From Geobacter sp. UBA6802 (GTDB lineage Bacteria; Desulfobacterota; Desulfuromonadia; Geobacterales; Pseudopelobacteraceae), in assembly GCA_002452325.1 (NCBI GenBank), contig DKFG01000143.1, positions 2,463-9,112 on the forward strand: DNA of 6,650 bases, written 5' to 3'. Shown piece by piece: positions 1 through 6,650 of this stretch; position 1 is the stretch's first letter, and each line of letters starts with the position of its first letter. A program made the translations under genes and the position numbers. Below the pieces are notes generated by a model that ran no database searches, had not been told where the DNA came from, and worked only from the letters and a program-made list of their open reading frames with translations.

Positions 1-115
1 TGGTGCCCACCGGCATGAAGATCGGGGTGTTGATGATACCATGACCGGTTTCCAGCCTGCCGGTGCGGGCACGGCAGCAGCTGTCCTGATGAAGAACCTG
101 AAAATGAGCCGGCAC
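1..115 (-). CDS. tgt: tRNA-guanine(34) transglycosylase, N-terminal fragment (runs off the left edge)
   Basis: This is the first 38 codons of a bacterial tRNA-guanine transglycosylase, which swaps guanine-34 for preQ1 in GUN-anticodon tRNAs, the base-insertion step of queuosine synthesis. The visible peptide has an ARTGRLETGHG stretch and then TPIFMPVGT, the conserved N-terminal block of the family. It aligns without gaps to the complete Tgt at 4392-5534: 19 of 34 residues are identical by my hand count. The start is GTG at 115-113, five bases after a strong TAGGAG ribosome binding site. No ATG fits in frame upstream of the conserved block. It lies 8 nt after queA, the usual bacterial queA-tgt order, so it is probably cotranscribed and translationally coupled. 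The catalytic aspartates and zinc site lie outside the window, so integrity cannot be judged. Confidence 0.88.
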   Translation of the reverse strand, partial: MPAHFQVLHQDSCCRARTGRLETGHGIINTPIFMPVGT

Positions 116-120
116 CTGAT

Positions 121-126
121 CTCCTA
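121..126 (-). promoter_or_regulatory. Ribosome binding site of the leftward tgt, overlapping the queA stop codon
   Basis: On the minus strand TAGGAG lies five bases before the GTG start at 115-113. Its first three bases are the queA stop codon TAG. A strong site here supports the GTG start and suggests that ribosomes finishing queA reinitiate on tgt. Confidence 0.75.
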
Positions 127-1155
127 CACTATCAGCATGGCATCGCCGTAGCTGTAAAATCGAAACTCCCGTCTGACCGCTTCAGCGTAGGCGCTGAGGA
201 TGAACTCCTGTCCGGTAAAGGCGGCAACCAGCATCAATAGGGTCGACTCCGGCAGGTGAAAGTTGGTCAGCAGGGCATCCACAGCCTTAAAGCGATAACC
301 GGGATAGATGAAGATATCCGCCTCTCCCTGCCCGGCCCTGATACCACCATCAGCATCAGCTGCGTACTCAAGGGTCCTGCAGGCTGTGGTGCCTACAGCC
401 ACCACCCTGTTGCCGCGTAATCTGGCAGCAGCCACTGCTGCCGCAGTCTCAGGCGGGATCACGTACCGCTCACGGTGAATCTGATGATCCTGCACCCGCT
501 CTGCACGTACCGGTTGAAACGTACCCAACCCCACGTGCAGGGTAACCGCAGCAGTTGCTATCCCCTGCTGCTCAAGCTGTTCCAGTAGCTGCGGCGTGAA
601 ATGCAGACCGGCAGTGGGTGCTGCCACTGCCCCCGGCTCTGCAGCATACACGGTCTGGTAGCGTTCCCGGTCCAGATCCTCGGCAGCACGGTTCAGATAG
701 GGAGGTATCGGCATTGCCCCGGCCTGCTGTAACCAGCTTTCAAAATCAGCAGTGCCTGAAAACCTGACCAGCCAGTCCTGCTCGCCGATCCTCTCCATCA
801 CCTCGGCGATGACACCATCGGCAAGACTGATCAGTTGCCCGGGTCGGCATGGTTTGGAGGCACGCAGCAGGCAGCGCCAGGACTGATCATACCCTCTCAG
901 TTGTTCAACCAGAAAGAGCTCAACCTTGCCGCCGCTCTGCTTGTGGCCGAATAGCCGCGCAGGTATGACCTTGGTATTGTTCAGCACCAGCAGATCACCG
1001 GGCTGCAACCAGGCGCCAATCCGGTTGAAACGGGTCTCGGTCAGAGTCAGCTGCTGTCGATCCAGCACCATCAAACGGGACCCATCCCGTTCTGCAGCCG
1101 GAAACCGGGCTATCAGCTCCTCCGGGAGCGTAAAAGAGAAATCCTTGACCAGCAT
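124..1155 (-). CDS. queA: S-adenosylmethionine:tRNA ribosyltransferase-isomerase QueA
   Basis: QueA transfers and isomerises the ribosyl part of S-adenosylmethionine onto preQ1 in tRNA, giving epoxyqueuosine, the penultimate step of queuosine synthesis in the cytoplasm. The 343-residue protein is of normal family length and collinear throughout. Conserved blocks are DFSFTLPEELIA (5-16), LLVLNNTKVIPARLFG (55-70), PIPPYL (149-154), APTAGLHFTP (179-188), LHVGLGTFQPV (206-216), DHQIHRE (223-229), AVGTT (253-257), DIFIYPGYRF (280-289) and TNFHLPESTLLMLV (297-310). The start is ATG at 1155-1153, six bases after the stop of the SpoIID-like gene. No strong Shine-Dalgarno is visible, so coupling to the upstream gene is likely. 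The following gene is tgt, its partner enzyme in the pathway. No frameshift or missing block is seen. Confidence 0.97.
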   Translation of the reverse strand: MLVKDFSFTLPEELIARFPAAERDGSRLMVLDRQQLTLTETRFNRIGAWLQPGDLLVLNNTKVIPARLFGHKQSGGKVELFLVEQLRGYDQSWRCLLRASKPCRPGQLISLADGVIAEVMERIGEQDWLVRFSGTADFESWLQQAGAMPIPPYLNRAAEDLDRERYQTVYAAEPGAVAAPTAGLHFTPQLLEQLEQQGIATAAVTLHVGLGTFQPVRAERVQDHQIHRERYVIPPETAAAVAAARLRGNRVVAVGTTACRTLEYAADADGGIRAGQGEADIFIYPGYRFKAVDALLTNFHLPESTLLMLVAAFTGQEFILSAYAEAVRREFRFYSYGDAMLIV

Positions 1156-1161
1156 ATCCGG

Positions 1162-2292
1162 TTACTTGATGTCAGAGAGCGTGCTGAGTGTGGTGCCGGG
1201 ATAGTAATAGGACAGGATTTCAGTATAGGTAAACCCGTCCAAGGCACGCTGTTTGGCGCCATACTGGCAAAGCCCGACCCCATGGCCATACCCGGCGCCG
1301 CTGAAAAATGCGTTGCCGTTCTCAACACGCACCGTGAAATCGGTACTTCTGATAACGGTTGAGCCGATGGTCATCCGAAACCTGGTGGCCGGCATACTTA
1401 CCGTACCGCGTTCAGTTACCAGCTGGACGGTCTTAAGACGACCGCGATTATTCCGCGGACCGGCGGTGATATCTGTCAGGCCGTTGATTTTGTGCGCTTT
1501 CAAGGCCGCTTCGATCCTGCTCAGCGGCAGGGTCAGTTCCCATCTGCTGGTGGGTGAGGTTAAACCATACTGGCACTCTACCCCCTGCAGGTAGGGCAGC
1601 CCCACGCCCCAGACATTTTGAGATGCCTCGGTACGGCCACCGCTGTTGGCATGGTAAAAGGCCTGAATTACCTTGCCGTTGTAGGTGAGTACCTCGCCAT
1701 CGGTTTCGTGCACACCACGGGCAGCCCGGCTGTCTTCAAGGTCACTGCCGTCGTAGGCCTGGTCCATCACGGTTGATTCAAGATGGTAATACGCCTTGTG
1801 CCGCTCACGTTTCTTGGCCACAGCAAAGGTGCGGGCAATCACCGCCTGGGTCTTGATTGATTCCATTGGCCAGGTGGACGAAATCTCACTGTTGATCACC
1901 CCGACCAGGTATTGTTCAAGGGGTAGCTCATTAACCACCAGCAGACCGCCGGACTGAATGGAAAACTCCAGCAGGCCACGGTACGACTTATTATTAATCC
2001 GCACCACACCGGCTCCGGCAACCCTGATGATCCGGCCTGATTCGCTGCCGATCTGCACCCTGCCCCGATCGTTCCTGACCGTTACCGGCAGTTCAAGCGG
2101 AATCGGTCGGCTGTTCTCATCGGTTGCCAGCAGACCGTCGCCATTGAGGGTGACGCTGTCTGCTGCCTTGAGGATGGCAACCCGAATCTGCTCCTGAGAT
2201 GAGGAATACCGGTACGGCTCGGCTGCTACCGCGAGCAGAACATTCATCACCAGAACGGTTAGAGCTATGACACTACACATTAAATTTTTCAT
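1162..2292 (-). CDS. Secreted SpoIID/LytB-domain protein (putative peptidoglycan lytic enzyme)
   Basis: The protein has 376 residues from the chosen start. Residues 1-24 look like a Sec signal peptide: Lys2, a hydrophobic stretch over about 8-22, then AVAA before EPY. Export to the periplasm is therefore expected. The SpoIID/LytB signature runs from about 120: LPLEQYLVGVINSEISSTWP (123-142) contains Glu136, which matches the catalytic glutamate of SpoIID. Next come KTQAVIARTFA (147-157), the FYHANSGG block (212-219), Cys240, and the C-terminal GYGHGVGLCQYGA (334-346). SpoIID of spore formers is a lytic transglycosylase acting on peptide-stripped glycan; such proteins also occur in non-sporulating bacteria with roles in wall remodelling. 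The ATG at 2292 is preferred over an in-frame ATG at 2370 because it begins the signal peptide and lies downstream of a likely promoter. Substrate and partners are unknown. It is first in the operon with queA and tgt. Confidence 0.9.
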   Translation of the reverse strand: MKNLMCSVIALTVLVMNVLLAVAAEPYRYSSSQEQIRVAILKAADSVTLNGDGLLATDENSRPIPLELPVTVRNDRGRVQIGSESGRIIRVAGAGVVRINNKSYRGLLEFSIQSGGLLVVNELPLEQYLVGVINSEISSTWPMESIKTQAVIARTFAVAKKRERHKAYYHLESTVMDQAYDGSDLEDSRAARGVHETDGEVLTYNGKVIQAFYHANSGGRTEASQNVWGVGLPYLQGVECQYGLTSPTSRWELTLPLSRIEAALKAHKINGLTDITAGPRNNRGRLKTVQLVTERGTVSMPATRFRMTIGSTVIRSTDFTVRVENGNAFFSGAGYGHGVGLCQYGAKQRALDGFTYTEILSYYYPGTTLSTLSDIK

Positions 2293-2312
2293 GAGTGCGT
2301 TTGCAAGCGTTG

Positions 2313-2342
2313 AATAGAACCATAAAGCCGGATGTGTGTCAA
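2313..2342 (-). promoter_or_regulatory. Candidate sigma70-type promoter for the spoIID-like/queA/tgt operon
   Basis: On the minus strand a perfect TTGACA (2342-2337) is followed after 18 bp by TCTATT (2318-2313), a 4-of-6 match to the -10 consensus. Transcription would begin near 2306 and give a leader of about 14 nt. This excludes the alternative upstream ATG at 2370. The -10 is only moderate, so the assignment is tentative. Confidence 0.5.
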
Positions 2343-2384
2343 ACAGTTTCCAAGTCGTCAGCAGCTCCATTTCGAGGTTTGACA
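2337..2384. repeat. 8-bp inverted repeat formed by the two divergent -35 regions
   Basis: TGTCAAAC at 2337-2344 and GTTTGACA at 2377-2384 are exact inverted copies separated by 32 bp. Each contains the TTGACA of one of the two divergent promoters, so the two promoters stand back to back around a shared centre. The sequence shows the symmetry; joint control is inference. Confidence 0.6.
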
Positions 2385-2407
2385 GTCTGCCGGCAGAAAG
2401 CTACACT
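2379..2407 (+). promoter_or_regulatory. Strong sigma70-type promoter for the ABC ATPase genes, predicting a near-leaderless transcript
   Basis: TTGACA (2379-2384), a 17-bp spacer and TACACT (2402-2407, 4 of 6 to TATAAT) form the best promoter match I found in the window. Initiation would fall near 2414, only about three bases before the ATG at 2417, and no Shine-Dalgarno precedes that ATG. It argues against an in-frame ATG at 2336, which would lie upstream of the promoter. Confidence 0.6.
2386..2397. promoter_or_regulatory. 12-bp perfect palindrome in a promoter spacer, possible operator
   Basis: TCTGCCGGCAGA is an exact palindrome lying wholly between the -35 (2379-2384) and -10 (2402-2407) of the rightward promoter. 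A dimeric repressor bound there would block polymerase. No known regulator motif is recognised, and chance occurrence is possible. Confidence 0.4.
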
Positions 2408-2416
2408 GCTCCCACC

Positions 2417-3375
<959 letters not shown>

Positions 3376-3379
<4 letters not shown>

Positions 3380-4368
3380 ACGAACCGCTCATCACCATCC
3401 AGCGTGTCAATAAGAGTTTCAGCATCAAGGGCAGCGGGCCGGGCAGACCTGCCAGAGCACTGCTCAAGGCAGTGGACCAGGTATCCCTGCACCTGCTGCC
3501 GGGAGAAACCCTGGGGCTGGCCGGTGAATCGGGCTGCGGTAAATCAACGGTTGCCAAGTTGATGACCGGCCTGCTGCAGCCTGATAGCGGCTTCGTGCAG
3601 TACCAGGGCACGGAACTGAGCCAGATGCACAAGCCTGACTACCAGGCCTTTCGCCGTGCCGTACAGATGGTGTTCCAGGATCCATTCTCCTCACTGAACC
3701 CTCGTATGCGGATCGGTGATGCCATTGCAGAGCCAATGCAGATACACCAGCTCTGTCCACCAACACAACTGCGGGACCAGTCTGAGCAGTTAATGACTCT
3801 GGTGGGCCTGGCCGCAGACCAGTACGATCGTTTTCCCCATGAGTTTTCAGGCGGTCAACGCCAGCGGATCGGCATTGCGCGTGCCCTGGCAGCCCAACCC
3901 CGGGTGCTGGTGGCTGATGAGCCGGTATCGTCGCTGGATATCTCGATCCAGGCCCAGATTATCAATCTGCTGCAGGAGCTGAAAACCGGGCACGGCCTGA
4001 CCATGCTGATGGTCAGCCATGACCTGGGGGTGCTGCGCCATGTCAGCAATCGGATTGCGGTGATGTATCTGGGGAGCATTGTTGAACTGGCACCCGCCCA
4101 AGAACTGTTCCGGCAGTGCCACCATCCCTATACCCAGGCCCTGCTGGCAGCGATTCCAAGGCTCAAACGTGATGAATCAACAAGGCCGACGCCACCCCTG
4201 ATAGCTGCAGAACCTCCTTCGGCAGCTGATCTTCCCTCAGGCTGCCGCTTCCACCCACGTTGCCCATACGCTGAAGCGGTCTGCAGGCAGGAGCAACCGG
4301 ACTTAACGGAACAGCTGCCCGGCCATATGGTTGCCTGTCACCTTAGCCAGAGCATTTTCAGTCAGTGA
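3376..4368 (+). CDS. Oligopeptide/dipeptide-type ABC transporter ATP-binding protein (DppF/OppF-like)
   Basis: This 330-residue protein is the second ATPase of the pair, expected to form a heterodimer with the preceding gene product on the cytoplasmic face of an importer. Motifs are Walker A GESGCGKST (50-58), Q-loop Q101 in FQDPFSSLNP, signature FSGGQRQR (157-164), Walker B VLVADE (177-182), D-loop SSLD (185-188) and H-loop H215. The C-terminal extension has Cys290, Cys296, Cys303 and Cys321, spaced like the set in the upstream partner. F-type features are the N-terminal insertion before the first strand (about 17-28) and the GESGCGKST form of Walker A. Its ATG overlaps the previous stop as ATGA, so translational coupling is likely. 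The tgt start follows its stop by 23 nt, so cotranscription with tgt is plausible. The substrate is unknown. Confidence 0.93.
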
Positions 4369-4374
4369 GACCAC

Positions 4375-4380
4375 TATAAA
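4375..4380 (+). promoter_or_regulatory. Possible -10 element before the second tgt
   Basis: TATAAA matches the -10 consensus in 5 of 6 positions and lies 11 bases before the tgt ATG at 4392. No convincing -35 stands 16-18 bp upstream, and the resulting leader would be only about 5 nt. It may be chance in an A-rich gap, with tgt simply read through from the ATPase genes. Confidence 0.22.
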
Positions 4381-4391
4381 GAAAGTATCAG

Positions 4392-5534
4392 ATGAACTTT
4401 GTCCTGCTAAAAAAAGACCGTGATTCAGCAGCCCGGCTGGGTGTGCTTCAGACCAGTCACGGTGAAATCCAGACCCCGATCTTTATGCCGGTGGCCACCC
4501 ACGGCGCTATGAAACCGCTTACCCCGGCACAGATCCATGAAACCGGAGCACAGATCATCCTCTCCAACACCTACCACCTGCACCTGCAGCCAGGCGAAGG
4601 CCTGGTGAAAAAAGCCGGCGGTTTACACACATTTATGGCCTGGGAAAAACCGATCCTGACCGATTCAGGCGGATTCCAGGTCTTTTCCCTGCCCAAAAAG
4701 CGGATTACCGAAGACGGCGTCTTTTTCAAACATGAGCTGACCGGAGAAGAGATCTACCTTGATCCTGCCAAGGCGATTGGTATCCAGCAAGAACTGGGCT
4801 CAGACATCATGATGGCCTTTGATGAATGCATCCCCTACCCCTGTGACAAGGCCTACGCCGAGCAGTCCACCAACAAGACCATCCGCTGGCTGAAGCAGTG
4901 CCAACAGGCCTGGACCAACCGCGAGACCCAGGCTTTGTTTGGCATTGTACAGGGTAGCGTCTATGAAGATCTGCGGATTATGTGTGCCAGAGAGATGCGC
5001 AAGCTGGACCTGCCCGGTTATGCCATCGGCGGGGTCAGTGTGGGTGAAGGACTGGAGCTGCTCAAGAAAGTAGTAAGCTGGACCGCGCCGCACCTGCCGG
5101 AGGACAAGCCGCGCTACCTGATGGGGGTTGGCCTGCCTGAGGATATTCTGGAAAGTGTGGAACGGGGCATGGATATGTTTGACTGTGTAATCCCCACCCG
5201 CTATGCCCGCAGCGCCACCCTGTTTACCCGACGGGGCAAGATCAGGGTGACTAACAAAAACTACAAAAGGGATTTCTTTCCAATTGATCCGTCCTGCAAC
5301 TGTTACACCTGTCAGCATTTTACCCGGGCCTACCTGCACCACCTGTTTGCAGCCAATGAAGTACTCTCGGCAGTGCTTTCCGCCATCCATAACGTCAGTT
5401 TCTACCTGACCATGATGGCCGAGATCCGGCAGGCCATTGCCGATAACCGCTTCATGGCCTACAAACAGGCCTTTCTGGCAGACTATTGCCGCAGCGACAC
5501 ACAAGAAGCAACCCCTCAGCGACGTAAAAAATAA
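4392..5534 (+). CDS. tgt: tRNA-guanine transglycosylase, second paralogue, complete and divergent
   Basis: The 380-residue protein matches the Tgt family, whose bacterial members exchange guanine-34 of tRNA for preQ1, over its full length. Catalytic residues are present: Asp91 in DSGGFQVFSL, Asp144 in FDEC, Gln187 in GIVQGS, and the nucleophile Asp264 in FDCVIPTR. Zinc ligands Cys302, Cys304, Cys307 and His333 are intact, at the numbering known for the E. coli enzyme. Several normally conserved places differ: PVATHGAMKPLTP (33-45) instead of the PVGT form, QGS for QGG, GGVSVGE (213-219) for GGLSVGE, and PTRYARSA (268-275) for PTRNARNG. Val217 matches the valine that favours preQ1 over bulky queuine in bacterial enzymes. 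It lies 23 nt after the ATPase pair, behind only a weak GAAAG ribosome site. An active tRNA transglycosylase is likely; its exact base substrate is uncertain. A DNA-modifying DpdA-type role is less likely given the high overall similarity to tRNA enzymes. Confidence 0.93.
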   Translation: MNFVLLKKDRDSAARLGVLQTSHGEIQTPIFMPVATHGAMKPLTPAQIHETGAQIILSNTYHLHLQPGEGLVKKAGGLHTFMAWEKPILTDSGGFQVFSLPKKRITEDGVFFKHELTGEEIYLDPAKAIGIQQELGSDIMMAFDECIPYPCDKAYAEQSTNKTIRWLKQCQQAWTNRETQALFGIVQGSVYEDLRIMCAREMRKLDLPGYAIGGVSVGEGLELLKKVVSWTAPHLPEDKPRYLMGVGLPEDILESVERGMDMFDCVIPTRYARSATLFTRRGKIRVTNKNYKRDFFPIDPSCNCYTCQHFTRAYLHHLFAANEVLSAVLSAIHNVSFYLTMMAEIRQAIADNRFMAYKQAFLADYCRSDTQEATPQRRKK

Positions 5535-5545
5535 CAATCAGCAGC

Positions 5546-5573
5546 TTTCCATTTCCCTGTGCTGTGGTATAAA
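5546..5573 (+). promoter_or_regulatory. Candidate sigma70-type extended -10 promoter of eno
   Basis: TTTCCA (5546-5551, 4 of 6 to TTGACA), a 16-bp spacer and TATAAA (5568-5573) lie in the 73-bp gap before eno. TGG directly before the -10 gives the TGN extended -10 form, which can offset a weak -35. Initiation near 5580 would give a leader of about 28 nt including the ribosome site. Eno can thus be expressed apart from the genes upstream. Confidence 0.5.
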
Positions 5574-5593
5574 GCAGGGTCTATTCCATTTCC
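5547..5593 (+). repeat. Two exact 10-bp direct repeats flanking the eno -10 region
   Basis: TTCCATTTCC occurs at 5547-5556 and again at 5584-5593, 37 bp apart start to start. One copy overlaps the -35/spacer and the other lies in the predicted leader just before the ribosome site. Between and overlapping them, CCCTG (5555-5559) and CAGGG (5575-5579) form a short inverted repeat around the -10. A regulatory role is possible but unproven. Confidence 0.4.
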
Positions 5594-5595
5594 TG

Positions 5596-5602
5596 AAGGA
5601 GG
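5596..5602 (+). promoter_or_regulatory. Strong ribosome binding site of eno
   Basis: AAGGAGG is a near-perfect Shine-Dalgarno, five bases before the ATG at 5608. It fixes the eno start and fits a highly expressed glycolytic gene. It contrasts with the weak or absent sites before the ATPase genes and the second tgt. Confidence 0.85.
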
Positions 5603-5607
5603 CAGTT

Positions 5608-6650
5608 ATGAGTGAAATTATTGATATCTATGCACGGGAGATCCTTGATTCCCGCGGTAATCCTACCCTCGAGTGCGAGGTATTCCTTGAGTCCGGTGCC
5701 TTTGGCCGGGCAGCAGTACCTTCCGGCGCATCAACCGGCGAGCGTGAGGCACTGGAACTGCGGGACGGCGACAAAGGCCGCTACCTGGGCAAAGGGGTGC
5801 TGCAGGCGGTGGATAATGTCAACAACAAGATCGCTGATGAACTGATCGGCATGGAAGCCAGTGATCAGGTGGGGATCGACCAGCGGATGCTGGAGATTGA
5901 CGGCACCGAATTCAAGAGCAACCTGGGTGCCAACGCCATCCTGGGGGTCTCCCTGGCTGTTGCCAAGGCTGCTGCCGAAGAGGCAGGCATGCCGCTCTAC
6001 AAATATATCGGCGGCGCCAATGCCCGTGAGCTGCCCTTGCCGATGATGAACATCATCAACGGCGGCGCCCATGCCGACAACAATGTTGATATCCAGGAGT
6101 TCATGATCATGCCGGCCGGCGCCTGCTGCTTCAAAGAAGCACTGCGGATGGGAGCCGAGATCTTCCATGCCCTGAAGGGGGTACTGAAGGCCAAGGGGTA
6201 CAACACCGCCGTTGGTGACGAGGGCGGCTTTGCCCCCGACCTGAAATCCAATGAAGAAGCGCTTGAAGTGATCATGGAAGCGATCGTCAAGGCAGGCTAC
6301 AAGCCTGGCGAGGATATTGTCCTGGCCCTTGATGTGGCCTCATCTGAACTATTTGACAAGGAAAAAGGCACCTACACCCTGGAGAATGAGGCCCAGAAGG
6401 TCAAGACCCGTGAAGAGATGGTACAGTTTTATGAGAATCTGGTGGCCAAGTACCCGATCATCTCCATTGAAGACGGTATGGCTGAAAATGACTGGGATGG
6501 CTGGAAACTGATGACCGACCGCCTGGGCAAGAAGATCCAGATCGTGGGTGATGACCTGTTCGTCACCAACCCGGCCATCCTCAAGGAAGGAATCCAGAAA
6601 GGTATCGCCAACTCGATCCTGATCAAACTGAACCAGATCGGCACCCTGAC
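5608..6650 (+). CDS. eno: Enolase (phosphopyruvate hydratase), truncated by the right edge
   Basis: Enolase interconverts 2-phosphoglycerate and phosphoenolpyruvate in glycolysis and gluconeogenesis, in the cytoplasm. The open frame has no stop before the window ends: 347 complete codons are visible of the roughly 430 usual for bacterial enolases. Family motifs run in order: REILDSRGNPT (10-20), the mobile loop SGASTGEREA (39-48), NGGAHADNN (151-159), Glu164 in DIQEF, GDEGGFAP (203-210) with Glu205, the magnesium ligands Asp242 in ALDVASSE, Glu288 in SIEDGM and Asp315 in GDDLFVTN, and the catalytic Lys340 in ILIKLNQIGTL. No active-site residue is missing in the visible part. The start follows an AAGGAGG site and a likely promoter of its own, although read-through from the upstream tgt is also possible because I see no terminator between them. 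Confidence 0.98.
   Translation, partial: MSEIIDIYAREILDSRGNPTLECEVFLESGAFGRAAVPSGASTGEREALELRDGDKGRYLGKGVLQAVDNVNNKIADELIGMEASDQVGIDQRMLEIDGTEFKSNLGANAILGVSLAVAKAAAEEAGMPLYKYIGGANARELPLPMMNIINGGAHADNNVDIQEFMIMPAGACCFKEALRMGAEIFHALKGVLKAKGYNTAVGDEGGFAPDLKSNEEALEVIMEAIVKAGYKPGEDIVLALDVASSELFDKEKGTYTLENEAQKVKTREEMVQFYENLVAKYPIISIEDGMAENDWDGWKLMTDRLGKKIQIVGDDLFVTNPAILKEGIQKGIANSILIKLNQIGTL

Noticed and set aside
820..839. Inverted repeat GGCAA/TTGCC around CTGATCAG
   Set aside because: It lies inside queA coding sequence, is imperfect, and has no following T-run, so a terminator or operator is not supported.
2293..2370. N-terminal extension of the SpoIID-like protein from an ATG at 2370
   Set aside because: It would put 26 residues ahead of a normal signal peptide, lacks a ribosome site, and starts upstream of the likely promoter.
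2336..2416. N-terminal extension of the first ATPase from an ATG at 2336
   Set aside because: The extra residues do not resemble the family and the DNA there carries the promoter -35 and -10; the ATG at 2417 gives the standard N-terminus.
4800..5537. A 245-codon open frame antisense to the second tgt
   Set aside because: It lies wholly opposite a gene with clear family motifs, shows no recognisable domain, and is typical of shadow frames in GC-rich coding DNA.
5535..5607. Possible intrinsic terminator between tgt and eno
   Set aside because: The only stem (CCCTG/CAGGG) is short, has a 15-base loop containing the -10 box, and no U-tract follows.
5731..6290. Two overlapping antisense open frames opposite eno
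   Set aside because: They mirror enolase codons, have no ribosome site or family likeness, and eno itself is unmistakable.

Overview
The window looks like a bacterial chromosome with fairly high GC, dense genes and no sign of mobile DNA. I infer a Gram-negative deltaproteobacterium of the Geobacter/Trichlorobacter/Pelobacter type. The grounds are the style of the enolase and QueA sequences, a secreted SpoIID/LytB-domain protein next to queA, and a general memory of such neighbourhoods; no search was run, so the assignment is tentative.

Left part, minus strand, read right to left: a secreted SpoIID/LytB-domain protein (1162-2292), queA (124-1155) and the first 38 codons of a tRNA-guanine transglycosylase, tgt (115 to beyond base 1). 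The genes are 6 and 8 nt apart, so this looks like one operon. It holds two consecutive functions of queuosine synthesis: Tgt inserts preQ1 at tRNA position 34, and QueA then adds the epoxycyclopentanediol precursor.

Centre: a 124-bp divergent intergenic region (2293-2416) carries a plausible sigma70-type promoter in each direction. The rightward promoter has a perfect TTGACA, a 17-bp spacer and TACACT. It would start RNA only a few bases before the next ATG, and a perfect 12-bp palindrome sits in its spacer.

Right part, plus strand: two oligopeptide/dipeptide-type ABC transporter ATPases overlapping by 4 nt (2417-3379 and 3376-4368), with no permease or binding protein nearby. A complete second tgt (4392-5534) follows after 23 nt, then eno (5608 to beyond the right edge) behind its own likely promoter.

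Most of this is ordinary housekeeping. The point worth attention is that two tgt paralogues lie about 4.3 kb apart on opposite strands. The leftward one sits in the canonical queA operon and keeps the standard MPVGT motif. The rightward one keeps all catalytic and zinc residues but departs from the standard sequence at several conserved places, and sits behind a transporter ATPase pair. A different substrate or a salvage role for this second enzyme is a testable inference, not something the sequence proves.
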